A stretch of DNA of 44,189 nucleotides from NCBI GenBank assembly GCA_945892755.1, contig CAMDDO010000018.1:1-44189 (forward strand), written 5' to 3'. Positions 23,994-32,310 of the stretch are shown here, piece by piece (the first letter of the stretch is position 1; each line of letters begins with the position of its first letter). Under the pieces are notes generated by a model. The model did not search any database, had not been told where the DNA came from, and saw only the letters and a list, made by a program, of their open reading frames with translations. The position numbers and the translations under genes were made by a program. Source of the stretch: Rhizobium sp. Q54 (lineage in GTDB: Bacteria > Pseudomonadota > Alphaproteobacteria > UBA828).

Positions 23994-24741
23994 ACCGCTG
24001 CTCGAAACCCGCGCTGTGTCGAAACGCTTCGGTGGCGTCCAGGCCGTAAGCGAGGTCAGCCTCAAACTCGCGCCCGGCGAGCTCCGTTGCATTATCGGGC
24101 CGAACGGCGCCGGCAAGAGCACGCTGTTCAAGCTGCTGCTCGGCAGCATCGCGCCGGATGAAGGCACCATCCATTTCCAGGGGCGCGACGTCACCCGGCT
24201 GCAGCCACACGAACGCGCGCATCTCGGCATTGGCGTCAAGTTCCAGAACCTGGCTGTCTATAATGCGTTGACCGTGCGCCACAATCTGCTGTTGCCGCTG
24301 CGTCATCAGTTCGGGTCGCGCGAGGTCGAGGACGAGATCGCGCGCCTGCTCGCGCGGCTCAATCTGGTCGGCACCGAGGATCGTTTGGTCGGCAGCCTGG
24401 CCCATGGACAGAAGCAGTGGCTCGCGATCGGCATGGCGCTCGCCATGCGACCCAAGCTGCTCTTGCTCGACGAGCCGACCGCCGGCATGGGCACGGAAGA
24501 AAGCAGCGCGACTGGTGCCTTGATTCAGGCGGTCACGGCCGAGGGCGTCGGCGCGATCGTTGTCGAGCACGACATGGCGTTCGTGCGCGAACTCAAAGCG
24601 CCGGTCACCGTGCTACATTACGGCAGGGTTTTCGCCGAAGGCTCGTTCGCCGCGATCGAAGCGCATGAGGAAGTGCGCCGTATCTATCTCGGCGCGGCCA
24701 GGAGCGAGCGGCCGCGCCGGCTCAGAAATCGACAGCCATGA
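23983..24741 (+). CDS. livG: ABC transporter ATP-binding protein LivG (cassette 2)
   Basis: This 252-residue ATPase has Walker A GPNGAGKS at 39-46, PHERAHLGIGVKFQNLAVY at 75-93, the signature LAHGQ at 139-143 and Walker B LLLLDEPTAGMG at 159-170, closely matching LivG of cassette 1 (LSHGQ, LLLDEPTAGM). The ATG at 23983 follows GGGGGGCG. Unlike cassette 1, livF does not follow directly: an amidase gene begins 17 bases after the stop. Confidence 0.92.
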   Translation: MAAEPLLETRAVSKRFGGVQAVSEVSLKLAPGELRCIIGPNGAGKSTLFKLLLGSIAPDEGTIHFQGRDVTRLQPHERAHLGIGVKFQNLAVYNALTVRHNLLLPLRHQFGSREVEDEIARLLARLNLVGTEDRLVGSLAHGQKQWLAIGMALAMRPKLLLLDEPTAGMGTEESSATGALIQAVTAEGVGAIVVEHDMAFVRELKAPVTVLHYGRVFAEGSFAAIEAHEEVRRIYLGAARSERPRRLRNRQP

Positions 24742-24758
24742 CATAGGAGTATCGCGCC

Positions 24759-25748
24759 ATGCAGACGATCAAACGCGGACAGGTCACACGCTATGCGTTC
24801 GACAAACGGGATGAGGTTTGTCTTCGCGTCAAGCAAGGCGAGAAGTTCGTGATCGAAACCGATGACGCCTTGACCGGATTGATCGAAGACGACAGCGATC
24901 ACCCGAAGGTTCATCAATTCGTTGGCGACGGCCATCTCGGCAATCTTCAGCGGCAATGGCCGCCGCTTTACAACCCCGTGGTCGGGCCGATCCATGTCGA
25001 GGGCTGTGAGAACGGCGATGTGCTTGCGGTGCACATCGACCATATCGACCCGTGGCGCTATGGCTTCTCGGGCATTCTGCCGGGCATGGGGCCCTATGGC
25101 GATTCGATCAAGTGGGGCGACTGCGCGAAACCCCATGTCCAGGTGATCGAGCATCTGCCGGGCCCGAGCGGTCACACGCGCGACGGCAAGGGCAAATATT
25201 CGGACAAGCTGACCTGGGACTTGATGCCGTTTCTCGGCACGCTCGCGACCGCGCCCGAACGCGAGGTATTCACCTCGCTGCTCGGCCAGGGGCCGTTCGG
25301 CGGCAACATCGACTGCCGCGAAATCCGCGCTGGCCATACCATCTTGCTGAACTCCTACAACGCCGGCGGGTTGCTCTATATCGGCGATGCGCATGGCTCG
25401 CAGGGCGACACGGAGTTCACCGGCATCGCCGATGAAACGCGCGCCACCGTCCAGCTCAGCTGCACCGTGATCAAGAAGAAGCGCTTGCCCTGCGTGCGCG
25501 TGATCAAGCCGGACAGCATCGTCGCGATCGGCATCAATTTGCCGATGGAGCACGCGGTCTATGATGCCTGCGCCAACATGCTCGAATGGCTGCGCGAGGA
25601 TTACAAGATCGCGCCCAAGGACATGTACATTCGCATGTCGTGCGACCCGGCCTTCCGCATTCGCACCTATCAAATGGTGCGTGCGCTCACGATCCAGCAC
25701 GTGGTCGGCGCGGAGTACCCGAAATCGCGTTTGGCGCCGGCTATTTGA
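24759..25748 (+). CDS. fmdA: Formamidase/acetamidase family protein (FmdA/AmdA)
   Basis: This 329-residue amidohydrolase of the FmdA_AmdA family hydrolyses short amides to ammonia and a carboxylate. Family signatures are VVGPIHVEGCENGDVLAVHI (74-93), the GGNIDCREI segment (181-189) and IGDAHGSQGDTEFTG (208-222), which contain the usual metal-binding and catalytic acidic and histidine residues. It is shorter than the roughly 400-residue formamidase of Methylophilus and nearer the acetamidase length. The ATG at 24759 has AGGAG eight bases before it. It is embedded between livG and livF (gaps of 17 and 10 bases), which strongly links the importer's cargo to amides. Confidence 0.92.
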   Translation: MQTIKRGQVTRYAFDKRDEVCLRVKQGEKFVIETDDALTGLIEDDSDHPKVHQFVGDGHLGNLQRQWPPLYNPVVGPIHVEGCENGDVLAVHIDHIDPWRYGFSGILPGMGPYGDSIKWGDCAKPHVQVIEHLPGPSGHTRDGKGKYSDKLTWDLMPFLGTLATAPEREVFTSLLGQGPFGGNIDCREIRAGHTILLNSYNAGGLLYIGDAHGSQGDTEFTGIADETRATVQLSCTVIKKKRLPCVRVIKPDSIVAIGINLPMEHAVYDACANMLEWLREDYKIAPKDMYIRMSCDPAFRIRTYQMVRALTIQHVVGAEYPKSRLAPAI

Positions 25749-25758
25749 GGCGGCGTCG

Positions 25759-26460
25759 ATGGTGCTCGCGCTCGATGCGCTGAGTTCGGGCTATGGCGGC
25801 GTGCCGATCGTGCGCGACGTCTCGCTCGAATTGCGGTCGGGCGAGGTGCTTGGCGTCGTCGGGCGGAATGGCGTCGGCAAAACCACGCTGGTCAAGACCA
25901 TCGCCGGTCTGCTGCGCGCGACGAGCGGCCGCATCCGCTACAAGGACCGGGACGTCACCGACCGCGGCGCGCGTGACATGGCGCGCCTCGGGATGGGCTA
26001 TGTGCCGCAGGGGCGCGGCATTTTCTCGCGTCTCTCGGTGATCGAAAACCTGCGGATGGGTGAACAGATCGGTGGCCGCCAAGCGAGTTACGACTACGAG
26101 CAGATCTTCGAGTGGTTTCCGCGCCTGAAGGAGCGGGTGCGCCAGCGCGCTGGCACGCTGTCGGGTGGCGAACAACAAATGCTGGCGATCGGTCGCGTCC
26201 TGGTCGGGCGACCGGATTTTCTTTTGTTGGATGAGCCGTCCGAGGGCATACAACCGAATATCGTGCAGCAGATTGCCGAGGTCCTCGTGCGGCAGAACGA
26301 GAGCCGCAATTTGACCATCCTCTTGGTCGAGCAGAACCTTGATCTTGTCTACATGACCGCCGAGCGTTGCGTCGTGATGGACAAGGGGGCGCTGGTGGCG
26401 GAATTGACGCCCGAGGAACTCGTGGAACCCGAAACCGCGAAGCGCTATTTGTCGATTTGA
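25759..26460 (+). CDS. livF: ABC transporter ATP-binding protein LivF (cassette 2)
   Basis: This 233-residue ATPase has Walker A GRNGVGKTT at 35-43, MGYVPQGRGIFSRL at 79-92, LSGGE at 134-138 and Walker B FLLLDEPSEGIQP at 154-166. The ATG at 25759 lies ten bases after the amidase stop; the frame is open further upstream, but that part is an out-of-frame shadow of the amidase. It is the fifth transporter gene of cassette 2 and the last gene on this strand before a convergent SDR gene. It completes a full importer with LivG2 and LivHM2. Confidence 0.92.
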   Translation: MVLALDALSSGYGGVPIVRDVSLELRSGEVLGVVGRNGVGKTTLVKTIAGLLRATSGRIRYKDRDVTDRGARDMARLGMGYVPQGRGIFSRLSVIENLRMGEQIGGRQASYDYEQIFEWFPRLKERVRQRAGTLSGGEQQMLAIGRVLVGRPDFLLLDEPSEGIQPNIVQQIAEVLVRQNESRNLTILLVEQNLDLVYMTAERCVVMDKGALVAELTPEELVEPETAKRYLSI

Positions 26461-26522
26461 GGCGCTGATCCTGACAGGCTGTCGAGACGCGCGATGGGGC
26501 CGGTCTAATGCATGGTTGGCAC

Positions 26523-27341
26523 TTAGCGGCTTTTCTCGGGGTCGCGTGCGTCGCTCCTGAGCGAAATCAGCTCTGCCATGCTGAAAATCAGACCGGCGCT
26601 GTCAAAGCCGCCGTCGACATTGACGATGCTCCCCGTCATATAGGCGGCGTCGTCACTTGCCAGAAATACCGCGACGCCGGCGACGTCGGCGGCAAGCCCG
26701 AAGCGGCCAAGCGGTATGCGTTCGAGGTAGCGTCGTTCCTGATCGGGCCCGAATTTGGTGATGCCGGTGTCGATCGGGCCGGGCGCGATGGCATTGACCG
26801 TGACGCCGCGGGGCCCAAGCTCGACCGCCATGATGCGGGTCATTTGATGCACGCCGGCCTTGGCGACGCCATAGGCGGTTCGGCCATAGCTGCCGCGTTG
26901 AGCCGAGATCGAGCCCAGGTTGATGATGCGCCCGCCGCCGATCTTGACCATCACCCTGGCCGCCGCCTGAGCAGACAAGAACATGCCTGTCAGATTGGTC
27001 CGAATGACGTGCTCCCATTCCTCGACCGGCATCTCGAGAAAGGCGCGATGATGGGCGATGCCGGCGTTGTTGATCAGAATATCAAGACGCCCACCGAACA
27101 ACTCGGTTGCGCGCTCGATCATTCGAGACACTTGATCGGGCAGGCCAACGTCGGCCGCGCAGGCCTGTGCTTTGCCGCCGGCTTCCCGCACGGCCTGCGC
27201 CGCTGCTTCAGCGACCGCGCCGTCGATGTCGGCGATCAGCACCGAGGCACCCTCGGCGGCGATGCGCCGCGCACACTCGCGCCCGATGCCGCGTCCGCCG
27301 CCGGTAATCACGGCGCACTTCCCGGCCAATCTCATCGCCAT
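26523..27341 (-). CDS. SDR-family oxidoreductase (FabG/3-hydroxyacyl dehydrogenase-like)
   Basis: This 272-residue classical SDR has TGGGRGIG at 13-20, NNAG at 91-94 and the catalytic Ser144, Tyr157 and Lys161. The C-terminal stretch after VNVDGGFDSAG is about 20 residues longer than in most FabG proteins. It ends 62 bases from the convergent livF, with no clear terminator in that gap. The ATG at 27341 has AGGGG before it; a second ATG two codons on is possible. The substrate is unknown. Its place at the edge of the acyl-CoA block suggests a hydroxyacyl-CoA or cyclic alcohol. Confidence 0.87.
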   Translation of the reverse strand: MAMRLAGKCAVITGGGRGIGRECARRIAAEGASVLIADIDGAVAEAAAQAVREAGGKAQACAADVGLPDQVSRMIERATELFGGRLDILINNAGIAHHRAFLEMPVEEWEHVIRTNLTGMFLSAQAAARVMVKIGGGRIINLGSISAQRGSYGRTAYGVAKAGVHQMTRIMAVELGPRGVTVNAIAPGPIDTGITKFGPDQERRYLERIPLGRFGLAADVAGVAVFLASDDAAYMTGSIVNVDGGFDSAGLIFSMAELISLRSDARDPEKSR

Positions 27342-27501
27342 GACCCCTATCGTTCGTCCCGCGTGCGCGGCGCTATTCTGCTTTCACGGGCCCGGTCAGC
27401 GACGCATGGATGAAGCCTTCCGCGCCGAACAGGGGTTTGACCTTTGAGCGCATCGCCGACTGGCGCACACTTTAGATTCCTCCGACGACGTCAGCGATTT
27501 C

Positions 27502-28395
27502 TCAGGCGCCGAGGATCGCCTCGCGGACGCGACCGAGGCTCGTCAGATGCTGGTCCACCGTCTTGAGGCCCGCCTTCATCGAATTGATGCTGAGGTGCGT
27601 CGCGCCGATGCGTTTCCAGCTCTTCGCCCAGTCGTGCCAGGACTTTTCCGTATTGTAGAGCGTGCCGAAGCCATCATCATAGGCGCCGATGTTGAGCCAG
27701 CTCTCGATCCCGACTTTCGCGGGGTCGCGACCAGCCTCGCGCACATAGCGCCGGAACGTCTCCATCACCGCGGCGCCTTTCTCATCGGGCGCGTAGAGCG
27801 GCAGCCAGCCATCGCCCAGGCGCGCGGTGCGGCGCATCACCGCGTCGGAATGGCCGCCAAGCCAGATCGGGATCGGCCGCTGCACCGGTAGCGGATTGAG
27901 GCCGGCGTCGACGATTTCATCGAAGCGCCCCTTGAAGGTGACGAGCGGTTTCGTCCAAAGCTCGCGCAATAGGCCAATCTGCTCTTCGCAACGCGCACCG
28001 CGAGTCGAGAAATCCTCGCCGAGCGCCTGATACTCGACATCGTTCCAGCCGATGCCGACGCCGAATCTGAAGCGACCGCCCGACAGCACATCAAGCGTCG
28101 CTGCTTGCTTGGCGACGAGGGCGGTCTGCCGCTGTGGCAGGATGATAATCGCGGTGGCGAATTCGATCTTGCTGGTCAGCGCGGCCATATACGAGTAGAG
28201 CGCGAACGGCTCAAGAAAGCTGTCGTCGCTGCTATAGGGACCTTTCAATTTGTGCGTCTTGGCATTGCCGCCAACGACATGATCGAAGATCAGGATATGA
28301 TCGAAGCCGAGCGCTTCCGTACCCTGCGCGAAGGCCTTCGCCGCACCCGCGTCATGGCCCAGCTCGATTTGTGGAAAAACGGCGCCAATACGCAT
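27502..28395 (-). CDS. LLM-class flavin-dependent oxidoreductase (F420-type)
   Basis: This 297-residue luciferase-like TIM-barrel protein is of the TIGR03619-type LLM class (F420- or FMN-dependent). It opens with MRIGAVFPQIELGHD and carries LGFDHILIFDHVVG (about 28-41), LDVLSGGRFRFGVGIGWND (about 107-125) and IPIWLGGHSDAVMRRTARLGDGW (split near 178-200). The ATG at 28395 is preferred because an AAGGGGGGATT site lies directly before it; the frame is open further up without homology. It could oxidise or reduce a small hydrophobic substrate such as an acyl chain or ring. The 243 bases before it show no gene. Confidence 0.88.
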   Translation of the reverse strand: MRIGAVFPQIELGHDAGAAKAFAQGTEALGFDHILIFDHVVGGNAKTHKLKGPYSSDDSFLEPFALYSYMAALTSKIEFATAIIILPQRQTALVAKQAATLDVLSGGRFRFGVGIGWNDVEYQALGEDFSTRGARCEEQIGLLRELWTKPLVTFKGRFDEIVDAGLNPLPVQRPIPIWLGGHSDAVMRRTARLGDGWLPLYAPDEKGAAVMETFRRYVREAGRDPAKVGIESWLNIGAYDDGFGTLYNTEKSWHDWAKSWKRIGATHLSINSMKAGLKTVDQHLTSLGRVREAILGA

Positions 28396-28619
28396 AATCC
28401 CCCCCTTGTTACGTGCGCGGAGCGCGCGCCCCCGGTTCAAGCGGCGGCGCACCTAAGCGCGGCGCTGATCTTGGCTGGAATGGCTGGCCAAGTGAAGCCG
28501 CTTCGCTGCCGGTCGGTTTCAGGTCCGCCCGCTGCTCAAGCGCAAGCGCCGTGCCGAATTCCGTTATGCATTGGCACCGCAACATGCTTAACCCAGTTTG
28601 ACTCAATCACCGCCCGCCG

Positions 28620-28640
28620 CAAAAGCAGGACGATCCTGCT
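28620..28640 (-). terminator. Putative intrinsic terminator of the acyl-CoA synthetase transcript
   Basis: Read on the minus strand, AGCAGGA-TCG-TCCTGCT forms a perfect 7-base-pair stem with a 3-base loop, followed at once by TTTT. It overlaps the stop codon of the synthetase reading frame at 28639-28641. The stem is short and the T-tract only four bases, so efficiency is uncertain. Confidence 0.5.
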
Positions 28641-29523
28641 AGTCGTTGACGATCACCGCGTCGACGGCAAATGCGCCATCGGCCGTCGCAATAACCGGGT
28701 TGATGTCGATCGATCGCAATCTTGGGCCCGCCTGCGCCGCAATGACCGAAAGCCGCGACAACATGGTCGCTAGCGCATCGAGGTTGACCGGTGCGCGCCC
28801 CCGCGCTCCACGCAAGAGCGGCGCCGATTTGATGCCGCCGATCATCCTCTGCGCGACGTCCAGGCCGAACGGGCAGCGATGCAACGCCACATCTTCCATG
28901 ATCTCGACAAAAATCCCACCAAGTCCGAAGAGGGCAATCGGCCCGAACACCGGATCTCGTTGGATGCCAAGAATGCACTCGACGCCATCTTTGATTTGCT
29001 TGGCAACAAGCACGCCATCGATTTTGGCGCGCGCCGCGTTCGTTCGGGCGCGCTCGAGCAACAGGCGATAGGCCTCGCGCACGGCATCTTCGCTTGCCAC
29101 GCCAACAATCACGCCGCCGATTTCGGATTTGTGCGCGATATCGGGCGACAGAATTTTCATGACCACCGGAAAACCGAACTGCGGCGCGGCCGCAACGGCT
29201 TCGCCATCTGATTGGCAGGTCGTTTCCGGCGCCATGACGATGCCAGCGTGCGACAGAAGCCGCTTGGCGTCCGCTTCATTGAGCACGGTCGATGGCATGG
29301 CAATCGCGGGCACGTCCGGCGGGCGTTTTCCGTTTTCACCCGCAAAGGCCGCACCAAACTTGCCCATCGCGTCGATCGCCCTGATCGCGCGCATGGGGTC
29401 TTCATAGACCAGATAGCCGTCATCTTCATAGCCGCGTTTGATCTCATCCGAGGCCAGAACCGACAGCACATAGAGGCGATCGGGATCGAACGCGAGAATC
29501 GCTTTTAGTTCGGGGCGGAGCTT
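28639..29523 (-). CDS. Acyl-CoA synthetase (NDP-forming), C-terminal ATP-grasp part after a frameshift
   Basis: This fragment of about 294 residues begins, in effect, at KLRPELKAILAFDPDRLY. It contains the rest of the CoA-ligase domain and the ATP-grasp domain of an NDP-forming acyl-CoA synthetase (FPVVMKILSPDIAHKSEIGG, GLGGIFVE, RSIDINPV). The frame lacks a start codon with a ribosome-binding site near its beginning. Joined to the upstream fragment (29505-30728), it gives about 696 residues, the normal length of the single-chain enzyme. The junction needs one extra base near 29522. It is either a real broken gene or a sequencing error; no translational slippage signal was recognised. Confidence 0.8.
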   Translation of the reverse strand, partial: KLRPELKAILAFDPDRLYVLSVLASDEIKRGYEDDGYLVYEDPMRAIRAIDAMGKFGAAFAGENGKRPPDVPAIAMPSTVLNEADAKRLLSHAGIVMAPETTCQSDGEAVAAAPQFGFPVVMKILSPDIAHKSEIGGVIVGVASEDAVREAYRLLLERARTNAARAKIDGVLVAKQIKDGVECILGIQRDPVFGPIALFGLGGIFVEIMEDVALHRCPFGLDVAQRMIGGIKSAPLLRGARGRAPVNLDALATMLSRLSVIAAQAGPRLRSIDINPVIATADGAFAVDAVIVND

Positions 29524-30728
29524 GGGCCGATCGATGTTGCGCCACCGGCATGGCTGAAAAAAGCCAGAAGCGATTGATAGCCGCCGGAAAGCACCATCTC
29601 GCGGCCGAATTCTCTGACCAACGAGGTCTCGCTCAGCGCTTGCGCCGTGCAATCGACTGGATTGCGCGGCGCGCCAAAGGGCAACAGCGCGCGGAGGCGG
29701 GCTTGCGCATCGTCCGGCATGGCCGGCATGGCGAGCCCGCGATCGGCCGCTTCATCGGCGAGCAAAATGCCCGCGCCGCCGCTCACGGTCAGCACGCCGA
29801 GGGTGTTGTCGACCGGATAGATGCGGCGCGCGGCGGCCGCGGCGATATCGAGCGCCTCGTCGGTGCTGCGCACCCGCATCACGCCGAACTCCGACAACAC
29901 GGCATCGATGACCTTGTCATCGACCGCGATCGAGGCTGTGTGCGAGCGGGCGGCTTCGTGACCGAGCGCGCTGCGCCCGACTTTCATCATGATGATCGGT
30001 TTGTGCGCGCGTCGCGCGATGTCCAGCGCGCGAACAAAGCCGTCGCCGTCGCGAATCCCTTCGACATAGCTGACGACGACATCGATCGCGGCGGACTCCG
30101 CCATCCAGCCGATCGCATCGCAGATCGTCAGGTCGGCTTCATTGCCGGTGGTGATGAAGACCGAGGTGCCGAGGCGGCGATCGCGCGCCGCGCAAAAAAC
30201 ATGCGTGCCGAAGGCGCCTGATTGGCTGGCTATGCCTATGCGACCGGGGTGGGGCCAGCCGGATTCGAAGCTCGCCGTGAAGGTGCCGTAGAGCCCGATC
30301 TCGGCGTTGAGGAGGCCGAGCGAATTGGGCCCAAGGAGACGCATGCCGTGCGCGCGCGCGACCAAGGCAATTTGATTCTGAAGCGCGGTGCCGTTCGCAT
30401 CGGTTTCGGCGAAACCAGAACTGAAAATGACGACGCCATGGACTCCCTGTTTGCCGAGCGCTTCAACGCTATCGAGCGTCTGGGCCGCGGGCAGCGCGAC
30501 AATCGCAAGGTCCGGCACTTCGGGCAGATCCCGCACATGGCCATAGGCCTTCAGGCCTTGGACGGTGTCGCGGTTCGGGTTGACCGGAAAGAGCGCACCG
30601 GAAAAGCCACGCGCCTTCATATAGGCGATCGGTCGACCGCCCGCGCGTGTCGGATCGTCCGAGGCGCCGATCACCGCGACCGATTTCGGCCGCAGCATGC
30701 GCTCGAACGCGGGAAATTGAGCGGCCAA
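29505..30728 (-). CDS. Acyl-CoA synthetase (NDP-forming), N-terminal part, frameshifted at its 3' end
   Basis: This 407-residue frame has an N-terminal CoA-binding Rossmann domain (RPKSVAVIGASDDPTRAGG near 13-31) and two succinyl-CoA-ligase-like domains (GPNSLGLLN; IGIASQSGAFGT; the phosphorylated-His-type loop SHTASIAVDD). The last five residues (SSAPN) are out of frame; the true continuation is the frame at 28639-29523. The TTG at 30728 is chosen because GGAG lies seven bases upstream; an ATG at 30698 is the alternative. The intact enzyme would activate an organic acid to its CoA thioester with ATP, or run in reverse. It follows the thiolase gene by 26 bases. Confidence 0.85.
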   Translation of the reverse strand: MAAQFPAFERMLRPKSVAVIGASDDPTRAGGRPIAYMKARGFSGALFPVNPNRDTVQGLKAYGHVRDLPEVPDLAIVALPAAQTLDSVEALGKQGVHGVVIFSSGFAETDANGTALQNQIALVARAHGMRLLGPNSLGLLNAEIGLYGTFTASFESGWPHPGRIGIASQSGAFGTHVFCAARDRRLGTSVFITTGNEADLTICDAIGWMAESAAIDVVVSYVEGIRDGDGFVRALDIARRAHKPIIMMKVGRSALGHEAARSHTASIAVDDKVIDAVLSEFGVMRVRSTDEALDIAAAAARRIYPVDNTLGVLTVSGGAGILLADEAADRGLAMPAMPDDAQARLRALLPFGAPRNPVDCTAQALSETSLVREFGREMVLSGGYQSLLAFFSHAGGATSIGPSSAPN

Positions 30729-30754
30729 AGACGAATCTCCGGATCGGGGTCGAG

Positions 30755-31906
30755 TTAGAGCGTGGCGCGCGTGCCTAAGAGGACGGTGATTTGCGTCGCC
30801 AAATGACCGCCATTACCGTGGCAGAGCGCGACATCGACCTTCGGCCGCTGGCGTTCGCCCGCCTGACGGCGCAATTGGGTGACGGCTTCGATGATCAGGA
30901 ACAAGCCGTACATGCCCGGATGAACACAGGAGAGCCCGCCGCCATTGGTGTTGACCGCGAGTTTGCCACCCGGCGCGATCCGCCCATCGCCGACAAAGCG
31001 GCCACCTTCGCCCTTCGGGCAGAAGCCAAGGTCTTCCAAGAACAGGATGGTGGTGATGGTGAAGGCGTCATAGAGCATCACGAGGTCGACATCGCTCTGT
31101 TTGAGCTTCGCCATTTGAAACGCGCGCGAGCCGCTTTCTGTTGCGGCGGTCACGGTCAGGTCCGGCATGGTGACGATCGAGCGATGCCATTGCGCCGCGC
31201 CGCCGCCGAGCAAATAAATCGGCTCGCTCAGATGATCCTTCGCCCGATCCGCGCGCACCATCACGCAGGCGGCGCCGCCATCGGTCACCAAACAACAATC
31301 GCGCGCCGATAATGGGTCCGACACCATGCGGCTCGACAATACGTCGTCGACCGAGAGCGGCCCGCGCGCGAACGCATCGGGGTTCATATTGGCCCAGGCA
31401 CGGGCGGCGACCGCAACCTGCGCCATGTGCTCGCGCGTCGTGCCGAATTGGTGCATGTGGCGCGATGCCGCGAGTGCATAGGCGGTGATCGGATGGCGCG
31501 CTTGATAGGGTGTCTCGTGCCATTGCGGCTCACTCATCGATACCAGACGCCCGCCGGCGGTGCGTTGGTTCGAGCCATAGCAAATCAGCGCGACCTTGCA
31601 GAGCCCGGCATCGAGCGTCATGGCGGCTTGCAGCAAATGCATCTCGAAGCTGGCGCCACCAACCATCGTGCCGTCGAAGAAACTCGGTCTTAGGCCGAGA
31701 TATTCGCCAACCGAGGTGGTCGGAAAGGCATGCGCGCTGCTGGCGGAGAATACGCCGTCAATATCCGCCACGCGAAGGCCGGCATCGCCGATGGCGTTCA
31801 GCGCGGCTTCGGCAAGAATTTCGATACCGCTGCGGCCGGGTGCTTCGCCCATGCCCGCCGTGCCGATGCTAACGATCGCGCTTTTGCCGCGCAGTGAATG
31901 GCTCAT
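30755..31906 (-). CDS. Thiolase-fold protein, SCP-x/Ltp2-like
   Basis: This 383-residue thiolase-superfamily protein resembles the sterol-carrier/lipid-transfer-protein branch (SCP-x, Ltp2). The nucleophile segment (VGGASFEMHL, 82-91) has no cysteine, while HP at 329-330 (SCVHPGMYG) and Cys362 (CHGNGG) remain. Loss of the first cysteine is also seen in Ltp2, which acts as a retro-aldolase rather than a thiolase and uses tyrosines; Tyr279 and Tyr333 are candidates here. It overlaps by 4 bases the DUF35 gene upstream (31903-32310). In Ltp2 systems a DUF35 partner is needed. The role may thus be C-C bond cleavage of a hydroxyacyl-CoA. Confidence 0.82.
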   Translation of the reverse strand: MSHSLRGKSAIVSIGTAGMGEAPGRSGIEILAEAALNAIGDAGLRVADIDGVFSASSAHAFPTTSVGEYLGLRPSFFDGTMVGGASFEMHLLQAAMTLDAGLCKVALICYGSNQRTAGGRLVSMSEPQWHETPYQARHPITAYALAASRHMHQFGTTREHMAQVAVAARAWANMNPDAFARGPLSVDDVLSSRMVSDPLSARDCCLVTDGGAACVMVRADRAKDHLSEPIYLLGGGAAQWHRSIVTMPDLTVTAATESGSRAFQMAKLKQSDVDLVMLYDAFTITTILFLEDLGFCPKGEGGRFVGDGRIAPGGKLAVNTNGGGLSCVHPGMYGLFLIIEAVTQLRRQAGERQRPKVDVALCHGNGGHLATQITVLLGTRATL

Positions 31907-32310
31907 CGGGCGATGACCGCCGAATGCACATCAAATACGACGGCCGGTTGGCCGTTGAGCAGCTCGATGCGGGCCTTGACGCGCGTGCCGATCGCGACCG
32001 TCTCGGCGTTCGCGATACGGCTCATCATGCGGACGCCTTCGTCAAGATCGACCAGCGCGACATTCCAGCTGCCTTCACGCGCGCGATTGGCCGTGATCGC
32101 ATAGACGGTGCCTAGGCCCTTGGCCTCGACCCATTCGAGATCGGTTTCGCCCGTGCCCGGTACGGCGACGCGGGGAAAGAACACGTGTTTGCCGGTCGAG
32201 GCGCTGCGCTGAATCATGAAGCGGCCCTCCGCCAAATAGGCTTGGAACTGCGCTTCAGGCCCGAGGCCGGCGTGGCGCGTCGGGTTGGGTTGCCCGGGGG
32301 CGTTTTTCAT
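31903..32310 (-). CDS. DUF35 OB-fold protein lacking the zinc-ribbon cysteines
   Basis: This 135-residue acyl-CoA-binding OB-fold protein of the DUF35 family is a typical partner of SCP-x/Ltp2-type thiolase folds. The pattern EAQFQAYLAEGRFMIQR, GKHVFFPR, LEWVEAKGLGTVYA fits the family. The N-terminal rubredoxin-like zinc ribbon normally has four Cys, but this protein contains no cysteine at all. The ATG at 32310 is used; a GTG at 32322 would add four residues, and neither has a good ribosome-binding site. The stop overlaps the thiolase ATG (ATGA), so the two should be made together. It probably forms a complex with the 30755-31906 product. Confidence 0.85.
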   Translation of the reverse strand: MKNAPGQPNPTRHAGLGPEAQFQAYLAEGRFMIQRSASTGKHVFFPRVAVPGTGETDLEWVEAKGLGTVYAITANRAREGSWNVALVDLDEGVRMMSRIANAETVAIGTRVKARIELLNGQPAVVFDVHSAVIAR

